The notes beneath the pieces are model-generated. The model saw only the letters and a program-made list of their open reading frames with translations. It was not told the DNA's origin and made no database searches. The translations under genes and the position numbers were made by a program. A DNA stretch of 64,000 nt from NCBI RefSeq assembly GCF_001282785.1, contig NZ_CVUA01000001.1, positions 186,001-250,000 on the forward strand, written 5' to 3'. This stretch comes from Halolamina sediminis. GTDB lineage: Archaea; Halobacteriota; Halobacteria; Halobacteriales; Haloferacaceae. Shown here in pieces: positions 1 through 8,716 of the stretch. How positions within the stretch are numbered: position 1 is the first letter of the stretch; every line of letters begins with the position of its first letter.

Positions 1-1
1 A

Positions 2-622
2 GAACGCCATGTAGCAGGCGATCAGGACGACCAGCGCCGAACCGACCAGATCCCGCGGGGTCGCGTTCCGGTTCACGCGCGGCTTCGGAATCCGCCCCGA
101 GCGGTCGAGTTGGAGCAGGTGGAGCTCCAGCCGCGTGAACGCGAACCGGCCGTCGAGATACGGGTAGACGTAGCGGCCGATGACGGCGCCGCTGGCGAAG
201 CCGACGACCGGCGCGACGATCCACGCCGAGACGATGACGAACATCAGCGCCCCGTTCAGCGTCCCCGTCGCCAGCCCCAGCCCGACGATGGCGCTGACGG
301 CGGTCATCGACGTCGAGGCCGGGACGCCGTAGAGGTTCGAGATCAGCAGCGAGAGCCCCGTGAAAAAGAGCACGCCGACGCTCGCCTCCGGCGAGAACTG
401 CGCTGCGGGGACGATGCTGCTGCTCATCGTGTCGATCACGTTCCGCCCGACGGTCCAGGCGCCGAGCAGCGCGAAGCCGGTGAACAGTACCCCTGCGGTG
501 ACTTTCCGGACGAGTCGGCCGCCGACCGCCGGGCCGAACGCGACCCCGGTCGAGGAACCGCCGATGTTGTAGCCGACGAACACCGCGACGAGTATCCCGA
601 GGACGGCGAGCACCGTAACCAT
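2..622 (-). CDS. Inorganic phosphate transporter, PiT family (C-terminus cut by window edge)
   Basis: Integral membrane protein that would co-transport inorganic phosphate with a cation. Reading from an ATG at 622 gives an N-terminus with the PiT signature GYNIGGSSTGVAFGPAVGG (about residues 17-35) and, after about four hydrophobic segments, the second-half-type motif YGVPASTSMTAVSA, both diagnostic of PiT permeases. The frame runs off the window start, so only about 207 residues are visible. An AT-rich stretch at 643-651 (GTATTTTCC read on the minus strand) lies about 25 nt upstream of the ATG, consistent with a leaderless promoter. It is divergent from ahcY. Family assignment is strong; substrate is inferred from the family. 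Confidence 0.85.
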   Translation of the reverse strand, partial: MVTVLAVLGILVAVFVGYNIGGSSTGVAFGPAVGGRLVRKVTAGVLFTGFALLGAWTVGRNVIDTMSSSIVPAAQFSPEASVGVLFFTGLSLLISNLYGVPASTSMTAVSAIVGLGLATGTLNGALMFVIVSAWIVAPVVGFASGAVIGRYVYPYLDGRFAFTRLELHLLQLDRSGRIPKPRVNRNATPRDLVGSALVVLIACYMAF

Positions 623-848
623 GTCCGGGTGTTCTGTGTCGAGGCGGAAAATACGAGGGGAGTGATACGCCGCTCGAGCTGTTTTGACGAACCGAGTGAA
701 CGATGTAGTTCCGTTTGACGGCGAGTGCGGGGCCACCTTCGGAGTGGTGGGACTGAACGCCGCCGCACCGTCCCTTCGGCGCGCCCGGGTGACCGTTCCC
801 GGACGCCCCTTCGACACGGTTTTGCCCACACCACCAGAACCCACAGCC

Positions 849-2132
849 ATGAGTTCCTACGAGCGCGTCACCGCGCACGTCGACGACCCCGAGGCGCTCC
901 GCGAGGAGGGCCGCCGGAAGATGGACTGGGCGCTCCAGCACATGCCCATCTGCCAGTCGCTCCGCGAGGATTTCGAGGCGGAGAAACCCCTCGCCGGCGA
1001 GACGATCGGGATGGCGATGCACGTCGAGGCCAAGACGGCGATCCTCGTCGAGACGCTCGCCCTCGGCGGCGCCGAAGTAGCGGTCACGGGCTGCAACCCC
1101 CTCTCGACTCACGACGACGTGAGCGTCGCGCTGGACGACGTGGCGAACGTCACCTCCTACGCCGTCCGCGGCGTCGACGACGAGGAGTACTACGCCGCCA
1201 TCGAGTCCGTCATCGACCACGAGCCGACGATCACGGTCGACGACGGTGCGGACATGGTGTTCCGCATCCACCAAGAGCACCCCGAGCTGATCGACTCCAT
1301 CGTCGGCGGCGCCGAGGAGACGACCACCGGCGTCCACCGACTGCGCGCGATGGACGACGACGGCGAGCTGAACTACCCGATGTTCGCGGTGAACGACACG
1401 CCGATGAAGCGCCTGTTCGACAACGTCCACGGCACGGGCGAGTCGGCGCTGTCGGCGATCGCGATGACCACGAACCTCTCGTGGGCCGGCAAGACCGTCG
1501 TCGTCGCCGGCTACGGCTACTGCGGCAAGGGCGTGGCCTCGAAGGCGGCCGGGCAGGACGCCAACGTCGTCGTCTGTGAGGTCGAACCGCGCAAGGCGCT
1601 AGAAGCGCACATGGAGGGGTACGACGTGCTCCCGATGGCCGAGGCCGCGAAGGAGGGCGACGTGTTCGTCACCACCACCGGGAACAAGGACGTGATCACC
1701 CGCGAGCACTTCGAGCAGATGCAGGACGGCGTCCTGCTGGCCAACGCCGGCCACTTCGACGTGGAGATCAACCTCGATCACCTCGACGACCTCGCGGTCG
1801 ACCGCTACGAGGCCCGCGACGGCGTCGAGTCCTTCGAGATGGCCGACGGCCGTCGGCTGAACGTGCTCGCCGAGGGCCGACTCGTGAACCTCGCCGCGCC
1901 GGTCGGGCTGGGCCACCCGGTCGAAGTGATGGACCAGTCTTTCGGGATTCAGGCGGTCTGTGTCCGAGAGATCGTCGAGAACGGCGACAGCTACGAGGCT
2001 GGCGTCCACGAGGTGCCGGACGAACTCGACGAGGAGGTCGCCGAGATCAAGCTCGCCGCCGAGGGCGTCGAGTACGACGGGCTGACTGACGAGCAGCGCG
2101 AGTACATGGACTCCTGGCAGCACGGGACGTAA
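849..2132 (+). CDS. ahcY: S-adenosylhomocysteine hydrolase (adenosylhomocysteinase)
   Basis: Hydrolyses S-adenosylhomocysteine to adenosine and homocysteine in the cytoplasm, removing the inhibitory product of methyltransferases. The 427-residue product carries CNPLSTHDD (82-90), GGAEETTTGVHRL (153-165), the substrate and NAD region VNDTPMKRLFDN (181-192) and the NAD-binding GYGYCGKGVA (221-230), all in family order and spacing. The reading frame stays open upstream to 684, but that extension is arginine-rich and unlike the family, so ATG 849 is taken as the start. It is monocistronic, with a fold-back repeat region downstream. Confidence 0.96.
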   Translation: MSSYERVTAHVDDPEALREEGRRKMDWALQHMPICQSLREDFEAEKPLAGETIGMAMHVEAKTAILVETLALGGAEVAVTGCNPLSTHDDVSVALDDVANVTSYAVRGVDDEEYYAAIESVIDHEPTITVDDGADMVFRIHQEHPELIDSIVGGAEETTTGVHRLRAMDDDGELNYPMFAVNDTPMKRLFDNVHGTGESALSAIAMTTNLSWAGKTVVVAGYGYCGKGVASKAAGQDANVVVCEVEPRKALEAHMEGYDVLPMAEAAKEGDVFVTTTGNKDVITREHFEQMQDGVLLANAGHFDVEINLDHLDDLAVDRYEARDGVESFEMADGRRLNVLAEGRLVNLAAPVGLGHPVEVMDQSFGIQAVCVREIVENGDSYEAGVHEVPDELDEEVAEIKLAAEGVEYDGLTDEQREYMDSWQHGT

Positions 2133-2205
2133 TTACTTCTCGCCGCGTTTTCCAGTGGTTTTGGTGGCGTCGCCGACGGTTTTCGAACTGGTGACTCGAA
2201 CAGCA

Positions 2206-2541
2206 ACAGCAGTTCGAGGCTAGACCACTTGCGACCGCAACCGCTCCGTACAGCCCTCATACCTCCCCAGCCGACTCACTCGCTTCGCTCGTTCGTCCCT
2301 CGCGCTGGTCGCGCCCACAAGGGGCGCTTCTGCTTCGCGCCGACCGCGACCGCGGTGCGGTGGCGGTGGACGCCTCGCGGCCGTCGACGAGAGCGAAGCT
2401 CTCGTCTGCCAATCAGAAATCTCTGATTTCTGATGACGGCGACGATCGCCGGCCGCGGGGGGAGGGGTGGGGATCCGGGGCTGTGCCGGACCTCGTGTCC
2501 GGCACCCTGCGGTCGCAAGTGGCCAACGATCGAGCTGCTGT
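2206..2541. mobile_element. MITE-like fold-back element with about 34-bp imperfect terminal inverted repeats
   Basis: Arms 2206-2239 and 2508-2541 are inverted copies matching at 28 of 34 positions, including a perfect 15-bp core CCACTTGCGACCGCA (2225-2239 against 2508-2522 on the other strand). Similarity continues inward: GGGGAGG...GGGCTGT is present on both arms. Inside are a 9-bp stem (GTGCCGGAC, 2482-2504) and a complete two-hairpin element at 2386-2438. No ORF of its own is convincing. It fills the ahcY-hjc gap. Target-site duplication and other genomic copies cannot be checked here. Confidence 0.55.
2386..2438 (+). repeat. Two-hairpin triloop element, copy A
   Basis: Hairpin 1 is GACGAGAGC-GAA-GCTCTCGTC (2386-2406), followed by the spacer TGCCA and hairpin 2 ATCAGAAATC-TCT-GATTTCTGAT (2412-2434), then GACG. 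The same order, spacing and flanks recur at 13240-13296 (opposite strand) and 35235-35289, with different but still fully paired stems. Confidence 0.75.
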
Positions 2542-2650
2542 CGCGGTCGCGGTTCGTGCTCACGTCAGCAGCATCGCCCAATCGAAACCAACCCACGAAA
2601 ACCACCCATCACCGACCGCCTTTTGCCCCCTCGTACCCGACTCTCACCCA

Positions 2651-3196
2651 ATGCCGACGAACAAGAAAGGCGACCGGCGCGAGCGCGAGCTCGTCAACCG
2701 GCTCGACGACGCCGGCTTCGCCGTCATGCGCGCGCCCGCCAGCGGGAGCGCGACCCAGCGGGAGCTCCCGGACGTGCTCGCGGGCAACGGCGAGAGCTTC
2801 TACGCCATCGAGGCTAAATCCTCCGCGGGCGACCCCATCTACCTCACCGGCGAGGAGGTGCAGGCCCTCGTCTACTTCGCCCAGAACTTCGGCGCCAAAC
2901 CCCGCATCGGCGTGCGTTTCGACCGCGAGGACTGGTACTTCTTCCACCCGGGCGACTGCTACACCACCGACGGCGGCAACTACCGCGTGAAGAAGGAGAC
3001 CGCGCTCGCCGACGGCACCGATATGGCCGAACTCGTCGGCGACACCGAGAAGGTCACCCTGGCGGAGGCGACGGAGCGCGGTACCGCTACCACGGCCGAC
3101 GACGGTGACGACCCCGACGGGGGCGTCCGGAAGCTGCTGCAGGCGGTCGCCGACGGCACCCTCACCGTCGACGAGGCGGCCGAGGCGCTCGACTGA
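2651..3196 (+). CDS. hjc: Holliday junction resolvase Hjc
   Basis: Structure-selective nuclease that cuts four-way DNA junctions in recombination and fork repair. The 181-residue protein begins [15 protein letters not shown], the usual archaeal Hjc N-terminus, and has a PD-(D/E)xK active site: E12, D41 (in ELPDV), and E54/K56 (in AIEAKSS). The nuclease core ends near residue 130. An acidic linker then leads to a small C-terminal helical segment ([13 protein letters not shown]) that lies outside the catalytic core. The open frame extends upstream into repeat DNA, so ATG 2651 is chosen from homologous N-termini. Confidence 0.93.
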   Translation: MPTNKKGDRRERELVNRLDDAGFAVMRAPASGSATQRELPDVLAGNGESFYAIEAKSSAGDPIYLTGEEVQALVYFAQNFGAKPRIGVRFDREDWYFFHPGDCYTTDGGNYRVKKETALADGTDMAELVGDTEKVTLAEATERGTATTADDGDDPDGGVRKLLQAVADGTLTVDEAAEALD

Positions 3197-3240
3197 GCCG
3201 CATCGAAGTGCTTTAGGGTGCTCCCGGGCGATTCCGGAGT

Positions 3241-3447
3241 ATGGATATCGAGGAGGGCATGGGGCGAAAGATCGTGCTCTCGATCGCCGCCGTCGCCCTG
3301 TTGATCGTCTCGTTCGTCGTCGTCGGCACGACCTTCGGTGTCGACGAGGGACTCTCCGCGACCGGCGGCCTCGCGATGCTCGGCGCACTGACCGGGTTCA
3401 TTGTCCTCATGGGGGCGCTGGGGCTGTACTTCGCGAGTCAGGACTGA
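3241..3447 (+). CDS. Small two-TM membrane protein, function unknown
   Basis: Encodes 68 residues: a short charged N-terminus (MDIEEGMGRK), then two hydrophobic helices (about 11-31 and 41-63) separated by an acidic loop, ending in ASQD. It resembles small uncharacterised haloarchaeal membrane proteins. It starts 44 bp after hjc and its 3' end overlaps the convergent priL 3' end by 10 bp (3438-3447). No function can be assigned from sequence. Confidence 0.75.
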   Translation: MDIEEGMGRKIVLSIAAVALLIVSFVVVGTTFGVDEGLSATGGLAMLGALTGFIVLMGALGLYFASQD

Positions 3448-4577
3448 GCCGGCTCCCGTTCGCGCCAGTCAACTCGCTCCTCCGGCGGCGTCTCCCGTAG
3501 CCGCTCGCGGTACAGCACGAGCGGGTGGTTCGCCCGCTCGCGGTGGTCGTTCTGGTTCGTACAGATCCCGTAGGCTTCGAGCGTCTCACACGACGGCGGC
3601 GGGTACTGCGCCCCACGTTTCTCCCCGAGTCGCTCGACCGCGTAGCGGACCTGCGCCTCGTCGAGCGTCGTGTCGGCGCAGAACGCGGCCGCGCCGTCGG
3701 CGTCGAGCCCGATCGCGGCGAGGAACGACAGCAGCGCGAACGACTCGGTGTCGTCAAGCGCCTCGCTCTCGGCCCGCGTCAGTAGCTCGTCGACACAGTC
3801 CGGGAACAGGTCGGGCACTACTGCGTCGATATCTCTGACTGCCACGCGCTCGCCGAGCAAGTCCCGCAGCGCCGACAGCGGTTCCGCGAGCGCGTCCTCC
3901 AGCCCGTCCCGGCGGTCGTCGCCGAGATCGAACGGCAGCCCCGCCGCCACGCGACGCCGGACGGCCTCCACGAGCAGCCCCTCGCCGTCGGCGCCGTACA
4001 GCTCCCCCCGACGTGTCCGGACCTCGCCGTCGGCGAGCTCACGGTTCACCAGCCGCCACTCCTCTCCCCAGTCGTCGGTGAGCAGGAGGTACTGCTCGAC
4101 GGCGACGCGGTACCAGTCGCGGTCGGTCGCGCCCGCGCTGCGGTTCTGCTCCGCGCCCGCGAGGCGTTCCTCCCGGACGGCGTCTTCGAGGCCGAACTCC
4201 CGGAGGATCCGCGGGAGCGACACCGAGGCGTCGGTCGTGCTGCGCAGGCCGTCGTCGTCGCCGGTCACGTCCTCGGCGAAGCGCGCGGCGGCCGTCGACG
4301 CCTCCGCGGCGGCGTACTTCTCGACGGCTTTCTCCTCCGACAGGAGGGAGACGAGCACGCGCGCGACGGGGTAGGAGAGCAGTTCGGCCTCGTCGCTCCA
4401 CCGCCCCGGCTCGGCGGGCGCGGTAGTTCCCTCGGTCAGCGCGCGCTCGACGCGCTCGCGGCCGCGTTCGACGGCCGGGTCGCCCGAGGCGGCGAGTTCG
4501 GGCACCGAGGCGCCCAGCTCCCCGACGGCCTCCCGGGCCTCGTCGAAGAAGGGGTAGCGGGCGTGAAGCGGCTGCAT
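3438..4577 (-). CDS. priL: DNA primase large subunit PriL
   Basis: Regulatory subunit of the archaeal-type primase that, with PriS, makes RNA/DNA primers. The 379-residue protein starts MQPLHARYPF, the conserved PriL N-terminus. Four cysteines expected for the C-terminal iron-sulfur cluster are C261, C300, C330 and C339 (in PPSCETLEAYGIC). An upstream in-frame ATG at 4610 is rejected because MQPLHARYPF is the family start and a TATA-like CTTATTC lies about 27 nt before it. It lies downstream of rfcS on the same strand, separated by a repeat element. PriS is not in the window. Confidence 0.92.
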   Translation of the reverse strand: MQPLHARYPFFDEAREAVGELGASVPELAASGDPAVERGRERVERALTEGTTAPAEPGRWSDEAELLSYPVARVLVSLLSEEKAVEKYAAAEASTAAARFAEDVTGDDDGLRSTTDASVSLPRILREFGLEDAVREERLAGAEQNRSAGATDRDWYRVAVEQYLLLTDDWGEEWRLVNRELADGEVRTRRGELYGADGEGLLVEAVRRRVAAGLPFDLGDDRRDGLEDALAEPLSALRDLLGERVAVRDIDAVVPDLFPDCVDELLTRAESEALDDTESFALLSFLAAIGLDADGAAAFCADTTLDEAQVRYAVERLGEKRGAQYPPPSCETLEAYGICTNQNDHRERANHPLVLYRERLRETPPEERVDWREREPAQS

Positions 4578-4621
4578 GACTCGCCGTTTCACAGCCCCGT
4601 GAATAAGCACTTCGGACCCGA

Positions 4622-4710
4622 CCTTTTTCGTCGTCGGGTGCGCCGGAGGCGCACCGCTCCTCGAAAAAGCTCGACGAAAAAGGCCGCTCGCTCACTTCGT
4701 TCGCTCGCGG
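4622..4710. repeat. Nested inverted-repeat intergenic element, copy E1
   Basis: The outer arms are CCTTTTTCGTCG (4622-4633) and CGACGAAAAAGG (4672-4683), a perfect 12-bp match. They enclose a second hairpin GGTGCGCC-GGA-GGCGCACC (4637-4655). The right arm is followed by CCGCTCGCTC...GCTCGCGGTCG. The right flank AAAAGCTCGAC-AAAAGG-CCGCTCGCTC is shared with elements at about 14.6 and 24.9 kb. It sits between the rfcS 3' end and the priL promoter. Confidence 0.7.
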
Positions 4711-4740
4711 TCGTGTTCGGTGTCCTCCCCGCGACCGCAA

Positions 4741-5724
4741 CTACTCCTCGTCGTCCAGCGACAGCGCCGCCAACAGCGCCTCCAGTTGGACCTGCTCGTT
4801 CGCGCCCTCGGCGATCCGGTAGTCGGCCTCGCCGAGGCGTTCGAGCAGCCGCACGACTGCGCGGTCGTCGAGGTCGAACTCCCACGCCGAGCGGTGGAGC
4901 TGATCGACGATGTCGCCGCCGGCCATCCCCACGTCGGTCAGCAGCGTGTCGAGAGTCGCACGGGCCTTCGGGAAGTCGCCGGCGACGGCGGCGGCGACCA
5001 TCTCCTCGACCTCCTCGGGGCGAGCGGTCGCGGTGACGGTGTAGACGGCCTCCTCGTCGACCACGTCGCCGGTCGTCGCGGCGGCCTGGAGATTGTTGAT
5101 CGCGCGACGCATGTCGCCGTTGGCGGCGTAGACGAGCGCGTCGAGCCCCTCGTCGGTCATCTCGATCCCCTCGGCCTCGGCGATCTCCCGGATCTGCCCG
5201 GCGACGGCGTCGTCCGAGAGGGGGGAGAAGCGGAACACCGCACAGCGGGACTGGATCGGGTCGATGATCTTCGAGGAGTAGTTACAGGAGAGGATGAAGC
5301 GGGTGTTGTCCGAGAACTGCTCCATCGTCCGGCGCAGGGCGGACTGGGCGTCGCTCGTCAGCGAGTCGGCCTCGTCGAGGAAGATGATGCGGTAGTCCTC
5401 GCCGCCGAACGCCGAGCGCGCGAAGTTCTTGATGCGGTCCCGAACGACATCGATCCCGCGCTCGTCGGAGGCGTTGAGTTCGAGGAAGTTCCCGCGCCAG
5501 TCGTCGCCGTAGATCTCGCGGGCGATCGCGGTCGCGGTCGTCGTCTTCCCGACGCCCGCCGGGCCCGTGAACAGCATGTGGGGGAGTTCGCCGCCCTCGA
5601 CGTAGCTCTTCACGCGCTCGATGGTCTCCTCCTGCCCGTGGATGTCGTCGAGCGTCTGGGGCCGGTACTTCTCGATCCAGATCTCCCGGCCCGCGGACTC
5701 GCCCTCGGCGTCGGCCTCGCTCAT
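4741..5724 (-). CDS. rfcS: Replication factor C small subunit (clamp loader)
   Basis: ATPase subunit of the clamp loader that opens PCNA at primer-template junctions. The 327-residue AAA+ protein has Walker [10 protein letters not shown] (54-62), Walker B DEAD (117-120) and the arginine-finger SRC motif (QSRCAVFRF), followed by the RFC lid and C-terminal helical domain. The start at 5724 ([10 protein letters not shown]) gives a normal family length; the open frame runs upstream to 5898 without homologous features. Its neighbours priL and hjc are also replication or repair genes, but intervening repeats suggest separate transcripts. Confidence 0.95.
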   Translation of the reverse strand: MSEADAEGESAGREIWIEKYRPQTLDDIHGQEETIERVKSYVEGGELPHMLFTGPAGVGKTTTATAIAREIYGDDWRGNFLELNASDERGIDVVRDRIKNFARSAFGGEDYRIIFLDEADSLTSDAQSALRRTMEQFSDNTRFILSCNYSSKIIDPIQSRCAVFRFSPLSDDAVAGQIREIAEAEGIEMTDEGLDALVYAANGDMRRAINNLQAAATTGDVVDEEAVYTVTATARPEEVEEMVAAAVAGDFPKARATLDTLLTDVGMAGGDIVDQLHRSAWEFDLDDRAVVRLLERLGEADYRIAEGANEQVQLEALLAALSLDDEE

Positions 5725-5881
5725 GGATTGAGAGGGGTCCGGGCGGGGCATAAACGGACCGGAGCACTCCCGGTTTTCTCGACGTCCAGCGACCGGTGGG
5801 TCCCCGAACGCTCCCGTGCCCTCCTCTATCGCCGTCGGCCGGAGCACTGACCGAGAACGGCCAGTATCCTTTTTGTGATCC

Positions 5882-5899
5882 ATTGATATATCTATCAAT
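5882..5899. promoter_or_regulatory. AT-rich palindrome upstream of the surface protein gene
   Basis: ATTGATA-TATC-TATCAAT is a 7-bp perfect inverted repeat in an otherwise GC-rich genome, centred about 52 nt before the ATG at 5943. A second AT-rich stretch, GGATAAAA (5914-5921), lies about 25 nt before the ATG and could be the TATA box. The palindrome would therefore sit where an upstream activator or repressor binds. Function is inferred. Confidence 0.4.
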
Positions 5900-5942
5900 A
5901 TGTCGGATGGCTATGGATAAAACCGCCGTCTGAGGGATTCCG

Positions 5943-7199
5943 ATGGCTGGGAACCGTCATTCACGGCTCGGTGTGGTGGTTCTCGTCCTTCTCCTTCTCG
6001 TAGGAGTGACTATCGTCGTGGCCGCGTCCGACCCGAGCATCGACGCCGATCCAAGCGAGGTCGACGCGGCCAACGCAACGTACGAAGTGACGGTCACCGT
6101 CGGATCACAGAGCAGCTCGCTGAACGGTCTCGAGGTCAACCTGAGTAACGCGAACTCGGACGTGAGCAACGTCAGTATCGAGGACGTGTCGACCGTCGGG
6201 ATCGATCGCGGTGACGACGAATCCGGGACGACGATCGACGAATCCGCCATGTCGGACCTCAGTAACGTCGACGTGAGTGGGGGCGGCTACGTTCTAACGC
6301 TCCGATTCGGTGGCTCGTACTCCCTGTACGACGGCGACGAGGTTGTCGTGGTCTTCGACGACGTGCAGAACCCCGTATCGTCGGGCACGTACGACGTTCC
6401 GTTGGACATCAACCCCCAGAGCAGCGGCGGCGAAGCGACCGGAACGCTCCAGATAACTGACCCCACACCCTCCCCCACTGCGACGCCGACACCTTCGCCG
6501 ACGTCAACACCGACCCCAACACCAACGTCGACACCTACTCCAACACCGACTGCAACACCGACTGTAACACCAACATCCACCCCGACCCCAACACCAACAC
6601 CGACACCGACTGCAACGCCAACACCGACACCGACTGCAACGCCAACACCGACACCGACTGCAACGCCAACACCGACACCGACTGCAACGCCAACCCCGAC
6701 ACCGACTGCAACGCCAACCCCGACACCGACACCGGCGCCTTCACCCACCGCTACGCCGACACCGACGCCCTCACCGACTGCAACGCCGACACCGTCACCG
6801 ACCGCAACGTCGACGCCCTCACCGACTGCAACGCCGACACCGTCACCGACCGCAACGTCGACGCCCTCACCGACTGCAACACCGGCTGATCCCCCGGGTG
6901 ACGGTGACGGGGGCGAACCGACATCCACGGATACGGACACCGCGACACCGACGGAGACAGCTAAACCGACTTCGACGGTAGCTGGAGCGACACCTGTGAC
7001 TCGAACCGCGACGACTACCGCAACACCGACTGTGACACCGTCGGAAACGGCTCCGCCAACCCCCACAGCGGACTTGAGTAAAGTGCCTCCCCGGATCAGC
7101 GGGGCGAACGATGAGGGAACGACTGCCGGTTGGTCGCTTAGCCTACTCCTGATCCTCCTCCTCTCTCTCGTGGTCGGTTACTACCGCTACCCGAACTGA
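5943..7199 (+). CDS. Thr/Pro-repeat, C-terminally anchored surface protein with cohesin-like domain
   Basis: A 418-residue secreted protein. An N-terminal hydrophobic segment (about 10-28) acts as signal peptide or anchor. An acidic beta-rich domain (about 30-175) of cohesin-like type follows, with several N-glycosylation sequons (NAT, NLS, NVS). A region rich in TPTPTATP-type repeats (about 177-318) comes next and is probably O-glycosylated and extended like a stalk. A C-terminal TM helix ending YYRYPN closes the protein. The stalk is encoded by a 24-bp minisatellite (from about 6606) and a 48-bp repeat (copies at 6764, 6812, 6860). Base composition is less GC-rich than in neighbours. The role, perhaps cell-surface adhesion or an envelope component, is inferred. 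Confidence 0.75.
   Translation: MAGNRHSRLGVVVLVLLLLVGVTIVVAASDPSIDADPSEVDAANATYEVTVTVGSQSSSLNGLEVNLSNANSDVSNVSIEDVSTVGIDRGDDESGTTIDESAMSDLSNVDVSGGGYVLTLRFGGSYSLYDGDEVVVVFDDVQNPVSSGTYDVPLDINPQSSGGEATGTLQITDPTPSPTATPTPSPTSTPTPTPTSTPTPTPTATPTVTPTSTPTPTPTPTPTATPTPTPTATPTPTPTATPTPTPTATPTPTPTATPTPTPTPAPSPTATPTPTPSPTATPTPSPTATSTPSPTATPTPSPTATSTPSPTATPADPPGDGDGGEPTSTDTDTATPTETAKPTSTVAGATPVTRTATTTATPTVTPSETAPPTPTADLSKVPPRISGANDEGTTAGWSLSLLLILLLSLVVGYYRYPN
6600..6884 (+). repeat. Minisatellite encoding the Thr/Pro stalk
   Basis: Tandem 24-bp units (ACTGCAACGCCAACACCGAC plus 4 nt) run from about 6606 to 6725. A 48-bp unit begins at 6764, repeats at 6812 and is partial at 6860. All units keep the reading frame, so copy-number change would lengthen or shorten the stalk without a frameshift. 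Confidence 0.85.
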
Positions 7200-7292
7200 T
7201 CGTCGACCGGCAGTTCGGGATCCGTTCGATCCTCCGAGAACCGTGCTACCCGGAGGACAACCCTCAAACCCACTCCCCACCCACCCAAACCC

Positions 7293-7493
7293 ATGCAGCT
7301 AACGGTCGAGATCGTCGGCGAGGACGAACGCACCGTCACCGTCCCCGACGACGCCGACTACGCCGCAGTCGTCCGCGAGATCGGCTACAGCTCCCACGAG
7401 GTGACCGTCCTCGTCGACGACTCGCCCGTCCCGGAGGACGCTCCCGTCGAGGCCGACCACGTTCGCGTGCTCCGGCTGATCGCCGGCGGCTGA
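7293..7493 (+). CDS. samp2: Ubiquitin-like small archaeal modifier protein, SAMP2-like
   Basis: A 66-residue beta-grasp protein ending in the diglycine (LRLIAGG) needed for adenylation by the E1-like UbaA and isopeptide linkage to lysines, or for sulfur transfer in tRNA thiolation. The HEVTVLVDDSPVPEDAPVE block and length match haloarchaeal SAMP2. The protein contains no lysine at all. In the characterised Haloferax SAMP2, lysine 58 is, from memory, the chain-forming site, and here position 58 is arginine. It lies 73 bp upstream of a redoxin-GNAT fusion gene on the same strand. Confidence 0.88.
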   Translation: MQLTVEIVGEDERTVTVPDDADYAAVVREIGYSSHEVTVLVDDSPVPEDAPVEADHVRVLRLIAGG

Positions 7494-7566
7494 GCCCCGC
7501 GCCCGACCGGTCCCGCCCGAACCGCACGGGCGTCGGCGTTTTGTACTCTCGGCTCCACGTCCGACC

Positions 7567-8712
7567 ATGAACAGCGGGTTCGTGCTGCCGAACGTCGGGC
7601 CCGGCCCCGACCCGCTCTCGCCCGCGGAGATCGAGGCGGAGTTCGCCGTGCTCCTCCTCCACCGCGACTTCTACTGCAGCGAGTGCCGCCAGCAGGTCCG
7701 ACGGGTGAAGAAACGGTACGACGAGTTCGAGGCCCGCGACGCCGAGGTCGTGTCGGTGCTGCCTGAGGACCGCGAGACCGCCGCGGAGTGGCAGAAGCAG
7801 TACCACCTCCCGTTCCCCGTCGTCGCCGACCCCGACACCGAACTCGGCGACCGTTACGAGCAGCCCACCCGGTTCGGCCTGCTGGGCAAACTCCACGACG
7901 TGATCGGCCGGATGCCGGCGGTGATCCTGCTCGACCTCCGCTTCAGCGACCCGATCGAGACGTACGCCCACCGGGGGGACTCCCGGACCGACCGCCCCCG
8001 GATCGACGAGATCCTCGACGCGATCGACCACGCCGCGACGCTCGACGCCGGCGACACGGCGGAACGCACCGCCGGTGACGACACAGCCGACGAGCGGGCA
8101 CCCGACGAAGCGAACGAACAGCCGCCCGAATCGCCGAGTGTCGACCGCGTGCCGCCGCGTGCCGAGGACGACACCGGCCCCGCCGACGCCGAATCGGGTG
8201 CGGCGAACGGGGGATCAACCGCGAGCGAGGCCCACTCCGGGGACGCAGCGACCCCGGACGAGGGGGCGGAGCTCCTCGACGGCGACCGCCGGCCGAAACC
8301 CCAGCGCCCGCTGCCGACGCCGACGAGCGTCGATCTCCCCGAGGACGTGAGACTCCGGCGCGGGAGCAACGACGACGTGGTCGCGGCGATGCGGGTGCTG
8401 CAGGGTGCGCTGCTCGACATCGACGGCTCGACGGTCCGGGACGCCGCCCCCGACGGCGAGCTGTTGCTGGCCGAGGCGGGCGACTGGATCGTCGGCGCGC
8501 TGGTGGTTCGCGACGGCCACATCGAGGGCGTCGCCGTCCGCCGGAAGCGCCGGGGGGAGGGGATCGGCTCGGCGCTGGTCGAGGCGGCGGTCGCCGACGA
8601 GGACGGCACGGTTACCGCGGACTTCCGCGCCGGCGTCCGTGGGTTCTGGAAGGACCTCGGCTTCGAGGTCGAACAGGAAGGGAGTCGGTTCTGGGGCGTC
8701 CGAACGCCGTAG
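7567..8712 (+). CDS. Redoxin-like domain fused to a GNAT acetyltransferase domain
   Basis: A 381-residue two-domain protein. Residues 1 to about 160 form an AhpC/TSA-type thioredoxin fold with the redox pair C37-x2-C40 (in FYCSECRQQ). Residues about 160-258 are an acidic, low-complexity linker. Residues about 262-381 are a GNAT fold with the acetyl-CoA-binding signature (VRRKRRGEGIGSALVEAAV) and a terminal FWKDLGFEVE block. No internal stop or frameshift is seen. It follows the SAMP2-like gene directly. Substrates of both domains are unknown. Fusion as a real protein is likely because the linker is coding-like. Confidence 0.8.
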   Translation: MNSGFVLPNVGPGPDPLSPAEIEAEFAVLLLHRDFYCSECRQQVRRVKKRYDEFEARDAEVVSVLPEDRETAAEWQKQYHLPFPVVADPDTELGDRYEQPTRFGLLGKLHDVIGRMPAVILLDLRFSDPIETYAHRGDSRTDRPRIDEILDAIDHAATLDAGDTAERTAGDDTADERAPDEANEQPPESPSVDRVPPRAEDDTGPADAESGAANGGSTASEAHSGDAATPDEGAELLDGDRRPKPQRPLPTPTSVDLPEDVRLRRGSNDDVVAAMRVLQGALLDIDGSTVRDAAPDGELLLAEAGDWIVGALVVRDGHIEGVAVRRKRRGEGIGSALVEAAVADEDGTVTADFRAGVRGFWKDLGFEVEQEGSRFWGVRTP

Positions 8713-8716
8713 CGCC

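Noticed and set aside
684-848. N-terminal extension of S-adenosylhomocysteinase
   Set aside because: The open frame continues upstream, but the added residues are arginine/proline-rich, match no family member and lie in the promoter region shared with the divergent phosphate transporter.
2360-2650. Extended Hjc N-terminus
   Set aside because: The extension is encoded by the fold-back element and triloop repeat; Hjc homologues start at [11 protein letters not shown].
6600-6884. CRISPR-like array
   Set aside because: The repeats are contiguous, in frame and coding, without spacers; no cas genes are present.
6287-7066. Long valine/glycine repeat protein on the minus strand
   Set aside because: It is the antisense reading of the Thr/Pro minisatellite and has no signal, start context or neighbours to support it.
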